From: Methylobacterium sp. Leaf117
Lineage (GTDB): Bacteria > Pseudomonadota > Alphaproteobacteria > Rhizobiales > Beijerinckiaceae
NCBI RefSeq assembly: GCF_001422985.1
Contig: NZ_LMNL01000034.1
Coordinates: 603,512-667,511 of the forward strand
Length of the DNA stretch: 64,000 nt
Reading direction: 5' to 3'
Shown here: in pieces, positions 1 to 7,695 of the stretch
Layout: the number at the start of each line of letters is the position of its first letter
Position numbering within the stretch: position 1 is the stretch's first letter
Position numbers and translations under genes: made by a program
Notes under the pieces: generated by a model
The model's database searches: none
Told to the model about the DNA's origin: nothing
The model's input: the letters and a program-made list of their open reading frames with translations, nothing else

Positions 1-6
1 GGTCGG

Positions 7-1071
7 GTGCTGCTCCAGACGTCCCTGGTCGCGCTGCTCTGCGGCGTCTTCCCGCGCCTGACCGCGCCGGAGGGGCCGGTGCCCGCCGGACCGGGACCGT
101 CCGTCCTGGCGGCGGTCCGCGCCCCCAGCGCCTCCGCGTGGATGCTCGACCCGACCCCGGCGCTCGGGGCGTCCGTGCCCCGGCTGGCGCAGGCTTTGCC
201 GCTCGCGGCCACGCTGGTCCCGGCGGTTGCGCCCGCCACCGTGCTGGCGATGGTGACGCCGCGCGCCTTGCCGGCCACGCCGATGCGGGTATCCCAGCCG
301 ATAGCGCAACCGGTGGCCCAACCGGTGGCCCAGCTCGTTCCCCTGCCGGTCCCGCGTCCGGCCGGGCTCCTGGCCCAGGTCCAGGCCCAGGTCCCGGGTC
401 AGGCCGAGCCGGCCCGCTTCGCCCTTCGGTCCGAGCCGGCCCTGCGCGCCCTGACGACGCGCCGGACCCGGACGGAGCGGGCGCAGGCCAATGCCGAGGC
501 CGAGCGCTCGTTCTTCGACACGGTGTTCGGGACCCGCCCGGCGCCGGACCCGGAACCGCGCACCACCCTCGCCTACGCGTCGGTCGATCCGACCATCGAT
601 CCGGGACCGCGCCGGATCATCGAGAGCAATCCGGGGGTGAGCGCCGGCACCGCCGTCTACGACATCACCGCCCGCACCGTGACGCTGCCGAGCGGCGAGC
701 GGCTGGAGGCTCATTCGGGTCTCGGCGAGAGCATGGACAACCCGCGCCACGTCCATCGCCGGATGCGCGGCTCCACCCCGCCCGGCACCTACGACCTCAC
801 CGAGCGCGAGGCCCTGTTCCACGGCGTGCGGGCGATCCGGCTCAACCCGGTCGGCGGCAGCGCGGCGATCCACGGCCGCGACGGCATCCTGGCCCATACC
901 TACATGCTGGGCCCGAGCGGGGCCTCCAACGGCTGCGTCTCCTTCCGGGACTACAACCGCTTCCTCCAGGCCTACCTGCGCGGCGAGGTCCGCCGCCTCG
1001 TGGTGGTGGCCGGACGCGGCGATGCGGGTCCGAGCTTCGCCGAACGCCTGTTCGGCCGCGCGACGCGCTGA
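7..1071 (+). CDS. DUF2778 (Tlde1-like) L,D-transpeptidase-fold protein, 5' end possibly outside window
   Basis: The C-terminal 120 residues carry the DUF2778/Tlde1 pattern: a PPGTYDL stretch, then GSAAIHGRD with the conserved His (about residue 287), then SNGCVSF with the catalytic-type Cys (about residue 307). The family has an L,D-transpeptidase-like fold that acts on peptidoglycan stems; Tlde1 itself is a type VI effector, but Rhizobiales carry many housekeeping copies, and no immunity or secretion gene is nearby. Residues 1-150 are low-complexity Ala/Pro/Val with short repeats such as QPVAQPVAQ. The chosen start is GTG at base 7, but the frame is open to the window edge, so the true N-terminus, probably a membrane anchor, may lie upstream. 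Family call good, exact role unknown. Confidence 0.75.
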   Translation: MLLQTSLVALLCGVFPRLTAPEGPVPAGPGPSVLAAVRAPSASAWMLDPTPALGASVPRLAQALPLAATLVPAVAPATVLAMVTPRALPATPMRVSQPIAQPVAQPVAQLVPLPVPRPAGLLAQVQAQVPGQAEPARFALRSEPALRALTTRRTRTERAQANAEAERSFFDTVFGTRPAPDPEPRTTLAYASVDPTIDPGPRRIIESNPGVSAGTAVYDITARTVTLPSGERLEAHSGLGESMDNPRHVHRRMRGSTPPGTYDLTEREALFHGVRAIRLNPVGGSAAIHGRDGILAHTYMLGPSGASNGCVSFRDYNRFLQAYLRGEVRRLVVVAGRGDAGPSFAERLFGRATR

Positions 1072-1129
1072 GCGCCGCGCACCGGGGGGCACGCGGCTCT
1101 CGATCGTCGGGACGGACGGCGGTTCGCCG

Positions 1130-3382
1130 TCAGCCGATGATCTTGTCGATGGTGATCGGCAGGTCGCGGATGCGCTTGCCGGTGGCGTGGAACACCGCGT
1201 TGGCCACCGCCGCCGCCGTGCCGACGATGCCGATCTCGCCCAGGCCCTTCACGCCCATCGGATTGGCCCTGTCGTCCTCCTCGACGAAGATCACGTCGAT
1301 GTCGAAGATGTCGGCATTCACCGGCACGTGATACTCTCCGAGATTGTGGTTCATGAACCGGCCGATGGTGTGGTCGAGCATGGATTCCTCCTCCAGCGCT
1401 GAGCCGATGCCCATCACCACGCCGCCGAGGATCTGGCTGCGCGCCGTCTTGGTGTTGAGGATCTTGCCCGCCGCGATCGCCGAGACGACGCGGGTGACGC
1501 GCACCACGCCGAGATCCTCGTCAACCTTCACCTCGGCGAAGATGGCCGAGTGGGTGTAGCCGGCGAAGTCCTGGGAATGGTTGGAATCCGGCCCGGCCGA
1601 GCCGGTGGCCTCGATCTTGTCCATCCCCGCCTTCGCCATCACCTCCGTGAGGGCGATGCTGCGGGACGGGTCACCCGCCACCGAGATGCGCCCCTCCTTG
1701 AACACCGCGCGATCGAAATCGACGTTGGCGAGCGGCGAATCGTCGAGGCCGCGCGCCAGGGTGAAGACCTGGGCGGCGATCTCGCGACAGGCCTTCATCA
1801 CCGCCGTGCCCGAGGAGGCCGCCGTCCAGGAGCCGCCGGCGATCGGCGCGTTGGCGAGCTTCGAATCGCCGAGCTTCGTCGTCACGTCCGTCATCGGCAG
1901 GCCGAGCGCATCGGCGGCGATCTGGGTCAGGATGGTGTAGGTGCCGGTGCCGATGTCGCCGGTCTGGTTGCCGACCACGAGCTTGCCGTCGGCCGTCAGC
2001 GTGGCCTGGGCGCTCGATTGCTGCATCAGCGCCTCCCAGATGCCGGTGGCCATGCCCCAGCCCACCAGTTCGCGCCCCTCTTTCATCGAGCGCGGCTCGG
2101 GGTTGCGGCCCGACCAGCCAAAGCGCTCGGCCCCCTCCGCATAGGCCGCGCGCAGGGATTTCGAGCTGAACGGCTTGTCCTGGGTGCGGTCCTTCTCGGC
2201 GTAGTTCCTGAGGCGCAGGTCGATCGGGTCCTGGCCCGTCGCGTGGGCGAGTTCGTCCATGGCGATTTCGAGGGCGAACACGCCCGTCACCGCACCCGGC
2301 GCCCGCATGTCGGAGGGGGTGTAGGTGTCGATCTTGGCCAGACGGTAATCGAGGGCGACGTTCGGGCAATCGTAGAGGATGCCCGACCAGTTCACGACCA
2401 CCTCCTGGTAATCCTCGAAGCCGGAGGTGCCGGAGATCGCCTCGTGCCGGACGGAGGTCAGCGCCCCGTCGGCCTCGGCCCCGAGAGCGATGGTCTGGCG
2501 CACGTCGGGGCGGTAGCCGAAGGTGAACATCTGGTCGCGGGTCAGGGTCACCCGCACCGAACGCTCGAGTTCGCGCGCCGCCATCACGGCGAGGAAGAGC
2601 TGGTATTGCGGGCGAAGCCCCGAGCCGAAGCCGCCGCCGAGATAGGGGTTGAGGACGTGGACGTCGTCCTTCTTCATCCCGAACACGCCGGTGATGTAGC
2701 CGAGGCTGTTCGAGACGCCCTGGATCTTGTCGTAGACGGTGAGCTTGCCGCCGCCCTCCCAGACCACGGTCGAGGCGTGGGGCTCCATCGGGTTATGGTG
2801 CTCTACGGCCATGTGGTAGTGGTTGGTGAGCTGGACCGGCGCGGCCTTGTAGGCGCCGTCCGCATCGCCCCAGGGCGCCGGCGGCGGCTTGATGCCGGAG
2901 CGCTTCTTCGGCGGCACGTAGGCCACGTCCTCCAGGCTCCTGAGATCGGTGGTCGGCGCCTCGGCCTCGTAGGTGAGCTTGATCAGCGAGGCGGCGTAAC
3001 GGGCCGTGCCGAAATCCTCGGCCACCACCAGGGCCACCGGCTGGCCGCTGTAATGGACCTTGTCGTCGTAGAGCGGCCGGAAGGGCGAGCCCGGAGGCGC
3101 GACCTGGTCCTGGTAATTGTAGTCGAGCCAGGCGGTGCGCGGCCGGTTCGCGTGGGTGAACACCTTGACGACGCCCGGCACCGCTTCGGCGGCGGCGGTG
3201 TCGATGGACAGGATGCGGCCGCGGGCGATGCCGCTCGACACCACGTAGCCGTGGGTCAGGTCGGGGGCGGCGAATTCGCCGGCATACTTCGCCTGGCCGG
3301 TGACCTTGGCCGGGCCGTCGACGCGGCTCTGCGCCGTGCCGACATAGGTGTCGGTGCCTGAGGTGCTGATGCTGTGGGCCAT
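1130..3382 (-). CDS. molybdopterin-binding subunit of xanthine dehydrogenase-family (PaoC-like) aldehyde oxidoreductase
   Basis: A 750-residue large subunit of a molybdenum hydroxylase. The N-terminal third is the aldehyde oxidase/xanthine dehydrogenase a/b hammerhead domain (RVDGPAKVTGQAKYAGE); the rest is the molybdenum-cofactor domain with LGGGFGSGL and the late MGVKGLGEIG segment that carries the catalytic Glu. It should oxidise aldehydes or N-heterocycles and pass electrons to the two subunits encoded upstream. The start is the ATG at 3382 (MAHSIST); the longer frame to 3466 runs into the upstream gene. It is the last gene of a three-gene minus-strand operon in the order 2Fe-2S, FAD, Mo, as in E. 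coli paoABC. The substrate cannot be read from sequence, and no PaoD-type maturation gene follows. Confidence 0.9.
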   Translation of the reverse strand: MAHSISTSGTDTYVGTAQSRVDGPAKVTGQAKYAGEFAAPDLTHGYVVSSGIARGRILSIDTAAAEAVPGVVKVFTHANRPRTAWLDYNYQDQVAPPGSPFRPLYDDKVHYSGQPVALVVAEDFGTARYAASLIKLTYEAEAPTTDLRSLEDVAYVPPKKRSGIKPPPAPWGDADGAYKAAPVQLTNHYHMAVEHHNPMEPHASTVVWEGGGKLTVYDKIQGVSNSLGYITGVFGMKKDDVHVLNPYLGGGFGSGLRPQYQLFLAVMAARELERSVRVTLTRDQMFTFGYRPDVRQTIALGAEADGALTSVRHEAISGTSGFEDYQEVVVNWSGILYDCPNVALDYRLAKIDTYTPSDMRAPGAVTGVFALEIAMDELAHATGQDPIDLRLRNYAEKDRTQDKPFSSKSLRAAYAEGAERFGWSGRNPEPRSMKEGRELVGWGMATGIWEALMQQSSAQATLTADGKLVVGNQTGDIGTGTYTILTQIAADALGLPMTDVTTKLGDSKLANAPIAGGSWTAASSGTAVMKACREIAAQVFTLARGLDDSPLANVDFDRAVFKEGRISVAGDPSRSIALTEVMAKAGMDKIEATGSAGPDSNHSQDFAGYTHSAIFAEVKVDEDLGVVRVTRVVSAIAAGKILNTKTARSQILGGVVMGIGSALEEESMLDHTIGRFMNHNLGEYHVPVNADIFDIDVIFVEEDDRANPMGVKGLGEIGIVGTAAAVANAVFHATGKRIRDLPITIDKIIG

Positions 3383-3392
3383 GAGGGTTCCT

Positions 3393-4406
3393 TCAGGCGA
3401 TGCGCTTGTCGGACTGCGACTGCGGCGTGCCGGCGGCGGCCTGGGCGAGGCCGCGGGCAATGGCACGACGCGCGAGTTCGATCTTGAATGCGTTCTCGGA
3501 TTGGGGCTGCGCCTCGGCCACCACGATGTCGGCGGCCGCCGCGAAGGTCTCCGCAGTGGCGGGCTTGCCGACCAGGAAGGCCTCGGCCTGCGCGTTGCGC
3601 CACGGCTTGTGGGCGACGCCGCCGAGCGCGAAGCGCGCGGACCGGATGGTGTCGCCGTCGCGCTTGATCACGGCCGCCACCGAGACCAGCGCGAAGGCGT
3701 AGGAGAGCCGGTCGCGCAGCTTCAGGTAGGTGTGGTGGGCGCCGAACTCCTCGTCGGGCAGATCGACCGCGAGCACGATCTCGTCCGCCGCCAGGGTAGT
3801 GTCCCGCTCCGGCGCGTCGCCGGGAAGGCGGTGGAAGTCGGCGAACGGAATGGTGCGCTCGCCCCCCGGACCCGCGACCCGGACCTTGGCTTCGAGCGCG
3901 GCGAGCGCCACGCACATGTCGGAGGGGTGGGTGGCGATGCAGGACGGGCTCGTCCCGAAGATGGCGTGGATGCGGTTGACGCCGCCGATGGCGGCGCAGC
4001 CGGTGCCCGGCTCGCGCTTGTTGCAGGGCGTGGCGTCGTCATAGAAATAGTAGCAGCGGGTGCGCTGCAGCAGGTTGCCGCCGGTGGTGGCGGCGTTGCG
4101 CAGCTGCCCCGAGGCTCCAGCCAGGATCGCGCTCGACAGGAGCGGATAGCGCGCCTGGACCTGCGCGTCGTAGGCCACCGTCGAATTCGTCACCAGGGCG
4201 CCGAGGCTGAGGCCGCCGTCGCGCTCCTCGATCCGGTCGAGGGGCAGCCGGGTAATGTCGATGAGGCGCTCGGGCCGCTCGACATTGTACTTCATCAGAT
4301 CGACGAGGTTGGTGCCGCCGGCGATGAAGCGGCTGTTGGCGCCCGCCGCGATGGCGCGCACCGCCTCGTCCACGGTGGTCGGGCGGACGTAATCGAAGCG
4401 GTTCAT
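3393..4406 (-). CDS. FAD-binding subunit of PaoB-like aldehyde oxidoreductase
   Basis: A 337-residue FAD subunit of the CO dehydrogenase/xanthine dehydrogenase family. FAD-binding motifs are FIAGGTNLVDLMKYN (about residues 35-50) and NAATTGGNLLQRTRC (about 105-120). Immediately after comes a cysteine-rich insert, RTRCYYFYDDATPC followed by CAAIGG, which matches the extra [4Fe-4S]-binding loop known in E. coli PaoB (YagS) and is absent from ordinary xanthine dehydrogenase FAD subunits. This is the main reason to call the complex PaoABC-like. Its ATG overlaps the stop of the 2Fe-2S gene by four bases (ATGA), and the Mo subunit begins 10 bases after its stop, so the three are probably translationally coupled. 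Confidence 0.9.
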   Translation of the reverse strand: MNRFDYVRPTTVDEAVRAIAAGANSRFIAGGTNLVDLMKYNVERPERLIDITRLPLDRIEERDGGLSLGALVTNSTVAYDAQVQARYPLLSSAILAGASGQLRNAATTGGNLLQRTRCYYFYDDATPCNKREPGTGCAAIGGVNRIHAIFGTSPSCIATHPSDMCVALAALEAKVRVAGPGGERTIPFADFHRLPGDAPERDTTLAADEIVLAVDLPDEEFGAHHTYLKLRDRLSYAFALVSVAAVIKRDGDTIRSARFALGGVAHKPWRNAQAEAFLVGKPATAETFAAAADIVVAEAQPQSENAFKIELARRAIARGLAQAAAGTPQSQSDKRIA

Positions 4407-4963
4407 CGTGCGGCTCCCGCGTGCATCACGTCTTCGATCGCATCGACGATGTTGGTGTAGGCGCCGCAGCGGCAGATGTTGCCGCTCATCGCCTCGCGGA
4501 TTTCTTCGCGGGAATGGGCGTGGCCTTCCGTCATCATCCCCACCGCCGAGCACAGCTGGCCGGGCGTGCAGTAGCCGCACTGGAAGGCGTCGTGCTCGAC
4601 GAAGGCCGCCTGGAGCGGATGCAGGCCCTCCGCGCCCGCGACGCCCTCACTCCCAGCAAGGCCTGCACTCCCGGCAAGGCCTGCACTCCCAGCAAGGCCC
4701 TCCACGGTGGTGATGCTGGCCCCGTCCTTCATCACCGCCAGGGTCAGGCAGGAATTGATGCGCGTGCCGTTCACCAGCACCGTGCAGGCGCCGCACTGGC
4801 CGTGATCGCAGCCCTTCTTGGTGCCGGTGAGGTCGAGGTCCTCGCGCAACAGGTCGAGCAGCGTGGTCCAGGGCGCGACCTGAAGCGAACGGGTCTCGCC
4901 GTTGATCGTCAGGGTGATGCCGATGGTGTTCGCCGCATGAGGCGAACCACTTTCGATGAGCAT
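4403..4963 (-). CDS. 2Fe-2S subunit of PaoA-like aldehyde oxidoreductase, with in-frame repeat insertion
   Basis: A 186-residue small iron-sulfur subunit. The plant-type [2Fe-2S] site is GCDHGQCGACTVLVNG with a later Cys in INSCLTL; the second, C-terminal site is CGYCTPGQLC and GNICRCGAYTNI. ATG 4963 (MLIESGSP) is chosen; the frame is open further upstream to 5125 but without family similarity. I see no twin-arginine signal, unlike E. coli PaoA, so the complex may be cytoplasmic. Between the two cluster domains (about residues 84-108) lies a run of GLAGSA units encoded by an 18-bp tandem repeat, longer than the usual linker. It is the first gene of the operon and faces the M20 peptidase gene divergently. 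Confidence 0.9.
   Translation of the reverse strand: MLIESGSPHAANTIGITLTINGETRSLQVAPWTTLLDLLREDLDLTGTKKGCDHGQCGACTVLVNGTRINSCLTLAVMKDGASITTVEGLAGSAGLAGSAGLAGSEGVAGAEGLHPLQAAFVEHDAFQCGYCTPGQLCSAVGMMTEGHAHSREEIREAMSGNICRCGAYTNIVDAIEDVMHAGAAR
4648..4701. repeat. 18-bp tandem repeat (3 units) inside the 2Fe-2S subunit gene
   Basis: Three consecutive 18-base units of the form cactcccRgcaaggcctg, nearly identical, encode Gly-Leu-Ala-Gly-Ser-Ala on the minus strand. The unit length is a multiple of three, so copy-number changes keep the frame. They lie in the linker between the two iron-sulfur domains. Confidence 0.9.
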
Positions 4964-5329
4964 GGCGGTATCCGTGACTTGCGGGCCGGGACAGGCACGG
5001 CACCGTTGGATTTCGAGACAGGGTCGCAGGGGCCGCGGCGGGGAAAAATCATCCGCCCCGGGCCGGTCCACTCGATAACAGTTCCAAAAAGCGGGTGTTC
5101 CCGCCGAGCGTGCACGGGCCGACACGGCGCACGGCTGACGGATACGTTGCGGTACGGCTCGACGATGCGACGATTGCTTCGGTGGAGCCGGGTTGCTCGG
5201 TGCTGCCCGGTTGCTCGGTCCTGCCCGGTTGCTTGCTCCTGCCCGGTTGCTTGATCCTGCCTGGTTGCTTGGCCCGGCTCCCTTGCGCTAACCCGGTTCC
5301 GCCGCTCGCCTCCCCGTGAAGGACGCCCG
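4964..5329. other. divergent intergenic region between the oxidoreductase operon and the M20 peptidase gene
   Basis: A 366-base spacer that should hold the promoters of both divergent units. Apart from the 18-bp repeat array at 5191-5280 I see no convincing operator or conserved coding segment. Confidence 0.6.
5191..5280. repeat. 18-bp tandem repeat array (5 units) upstream of the M20 peptidase
   Basis: Five 18-base units beginning ggttgctcggtgctgccc, ggttgctcggtcctgccc and so on; the later units diverge progressively and the fifth is degenerate. The array ends 49 bases before the peptidase start codon. The unit differs in sequence from the 18-bp repeat inside the neighbouring 2Fe-2S gene but has the same length. 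Confidence 0.9.
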
Positions 5330-6724
5330 ATGACCGCGCTCGCCCCCGTTCTCAACGATATCGACCGCGACCTCGACAACGCCCTGGAGCGGCTCTTCGC
5401 CTTCCTGCGGATTCCCTCGATCTCCACGGACCCGGCCTTCGCCCCCCATTGCCGCACGGCGGCGGAGTGGCTGGAGGGCACGCTGACGGCCCTGGGCTTC
5501 GAAACGGCCATCCACGAGACGTCCCTGCACCCGGTGGTGCTGGCCCACGCCCCGAAGCCGGGCGCCCCGCATGTGCTGTTCTACGGCCATTACGACGTGC
5601 AGCCGGTGGACCCGCTGGCCCTGTGGGAGACGCCGCCCTTCGAGCCGCGCCTCGCGCTGAACGCCAAGGGCGAGAAGAAAATCGTCGGGCGCGGCGCCTC
5701 GGACGACAAGGGCCAGGTGATGACCTTCATCGAGGCCTGCCGAGCGCATCTGGCGATGGAGGGCGAGCTGCCCTGCGGCGTCACCATCCTGATCGAAGGC
5801 GCCGAAGAGAACGGCTCGCAGGGCCTTCCCGAATGGGTCGCGGCCAATCGCGACAAGCTCGCCGCCGACATCGTGCTGGTGTGCGACACCAGCATGTGGA
5901 ACCCCACCACGCCGGCCATCACCACCTCGCTGCGCGGCCTCGCCTATTTCGAGGTGACGGTGACCTGCGCCGACCGCGACCTGCATTCGGGCTTCTTCGG
6001 AGGCGCGGCGCGCAACCCGATCCATGTCCTGTCGAAGATCATCGCCGACCTGCACGATGTCGACGGAAAGGTCGCGCTGCCGGGCTTCTACGACGGCGTG
6101 CGCGAGACGCCGCAGGCGGTGCTCGACCAATGGCGCGGCCTCGACTTCACGCCGGAGACCTTTCTCGGTCCCATCGGCCTGTCGGAGCCGGCCGGCGAGC
6201 GCGGCCGCATGCTGATCGAGCTGATCCAGTCGCGCCCCGCCTGCGACGTCAACGGCATCATCGGCGGCTATACCGGCGAGGGCACCAAGACGGTGATCGC
6301 CGGCCAGGCCAGCGCCAAGGTCTCGTTCCGCCTCGTGGACGACCAGGACCCTGAACAGCTCGCCCGCACCTTCGAGGCCTTCGTGCGCGAACGCATCCCC
6401 GCCGACTGCTCGGTGGAGGTGATCTGCTACAAGGGCAGCCGCGCCATCAGCCTGCCGTTCGACATGCCCGAGCTCGAGACCGCCCGCGCGGCCCTGGCCG
6501 AGGAATGGGGCGTGCCCGCCGTGACCATCGGGGCCGGCGGCTCGATCCCGATCGTGGGCGACTTCAAGCGCCTGCTCGACCGCAACACCCTGCTCATCGG
6601 CTTCGGCCTCGACGACGACCGCATCCATTCGCCCAACGAGAAGTACGACCTGACGAGCTTTCACAAGGGCACCCGCTCCTGGGCCCGCATCCTGGCGGCT
6701 TTCGGCGCGCAGCGGACCGGCTGA
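5330..6724 (+). CDS. M20 family metallopeptidase (dipeptidase)
   Basis: A 464-residue M20/M28-type zinc dipeptidase of the CNDP/DapE-like group. Metal-site motifs in order: LFYGHYDVQPVDP (His and Asp, about residues 83-95), GRGASDDKGQ (bridging Asp, about 122-131), ILIEGAEENGS (catalytic Glu pair, about 155-165) and a late HSPNEK with the terminal His ligand. The length is normal for the family. The start ATG 5330 gives MTALAPVLNDIDRDL, the usual N-terminal helix. No signal peptide, so probably a cytosolic peptidase acting on imported dipeptides. It stands alone downstream of the repeat array. Confidence 0.93.
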   Translation: MTALAPVLNDIDRDLDNALERLFAFLRIPSISTDPAFAPHCRTAAEWLEGTLTALGFETAIHETSLHPVVLAHAPKPGAPHVLFYGHYDVQPVDPLALWETPPFEPRLALNAKGEKKIVGRGASDDKGQVMTFIEACRAHLAMEGELPCGVTILIEGAEENGSQGLPEWVAANRDKLAADIVLVCDTSMWNPTTPAITTSLRGLAYFEVTVTCADRDLHSGFFGGAARNPIHVLSKIIADLHDVDGKVALPGFYDGVRETPQAVLDQWRGLDFTPETFLGPIGLSEPAGERGRMLIELIQSRPACDVNGIIGGYTGEGTKTVIAGQASAKVSFRLVDDQDPEQLARTFEAFVRERIPADCSVEVICYKGSRAISLPFDMPELETARAALAEEWGVPAVTIGAGGSIPIVGDFKRLLDRNTLLIGFGLDDDRIHSPNEKYDLTSFHKGTRSWARILAAFGAQRTG

Positions 6725-6960
6725 AGCCCCCCCCCGCGTCCCCATGGCGAGCGGTTTCGCACCCTGGAGTTCGGGCCGCAGCCTTCGGGGACGCGCGTGA
6801 CGGGAATCGCTCGACGGCCATCGCCGGGCGCGACGGTGCCCCCTCAGAACCCGGCCGGTCCGGGAGTCCTTGTGGTGACGAGGCGATCGCAGGGGGGTTC
6901 GGATGACCCTCGGCCGACCGACCTCCGCGCAATCACCCGCCCATCACATCCCAAGGCCGC

Positions 6961-7695
6961 ATGACCGCCCCCCCCGACCACCCCGATGTCAGCGAGGCTC
7001 GCCTGTTCGCGGCCGGCAACGGCGTGCTGGTCTGCCGCTACCCCGTGGGCACGGACCTGCCGATTCCCCTCGGGATCGCGGGGCCGGCGGGCGTCGGCCT
7101 GCTGACCTGGGCCTTCACCGGCTTCGGCGCCGACGCGCGGGACCCGGCCGGACTGCTCGTCCTGACGGATGCCGGGGCGGCCCTGGCGAAGGGCGGCACC
7201 TTGGTGCTGGCGACGCATTTCCGCGAGGTGGCCCTCACATGTCCGAAGCCGCGCCCGGTCGCCGAGCTGACGGCGCCCGCGCGCGCGGCCCTGGCGGGCG
7301 CCGTGCTCGCGGCGGTGACGCCGGCCACCCTGGACGCCCTGGCGACGCTGTTCCCCCTCCTGGCCCCCGCCTTCCTGGAAACGCCGGTGCCGGACATGCC
7401 GGCGCGGAACATGCCGGCGCGGGACGCGGCGCCCCGCCTCGCCATCGCGCGCGACAGCGACAGCCAGGCCACGCTCTCGGGCTCCGGGGTGCCGAACTAT
7501 CTCCTGGTCCGGGCCGGGACGACGTGGAGCTGCGCGCGGGTGGTGCGGGCCGACCTGCGCTTCGGGCCTGCGCCCGAGACGCGCCTCGGCCTGGAAACCG
7601 TCTGGGGCAATCCCCGGGACCTCGCGGTGGCGCAGGCGCTCCTGCTCGGAACCGGCAGCGTCACTCCGGCCACGATCGGGAAGCCCCGCGGATGA
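6961..7695 (+). CDS. hypothetical protein, first gene of glycosyltransferase operon
   Basis: A 244-residue soluble-looking protein that I do not recognise. It has an N-terminal section rich in beta-prone segments (RLFAAGNGVLVCRYPVG) and a C-terminal section around NYLLVRAGTTWSCARVV. In the middle is a short repeat, DMPARNMPARD, from a 15-bp DNA duplication near 7393-7425. The strongest evidence that it is a gene is its setting: its stop overlaps the start of the downstream glycosyltransferase by four bases (ATGA at 7692-7695), and the next two junctions of the operon are of the same type. A role in surface-polysaccharide biosynthesis is guilt by association only. Confidence 0.7.
   Translation: MTAPPDHPDVSEARLFAAGNGVLVCRYPVGTDLPIPLGIAGPAGVGLLTWAFTGFGADARDPAGLLVLTDAGAALAKGGTLVLATHFREVALTCPKPRPVAELTAPARAALAGAVLAAVTPATLDALATLFPLLAPAFLETPVPDMPARNMPARDAAPRLAIARDSDSQATLSGSGVPNYLLVRAGTTWSCARVVRADLRFGPAPETRLGLETVWGNPRDLAVAQALLLGTGSVTPATIGKPRG

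Noticed and set aside
1550..3361. Long open frame on the plus strand opposite the Mo-subunit gene (603 codons)
   Set aside because: It mirrors the real minus-strand gene, has Arg/Gly/His-rich shadow composition and no family features.
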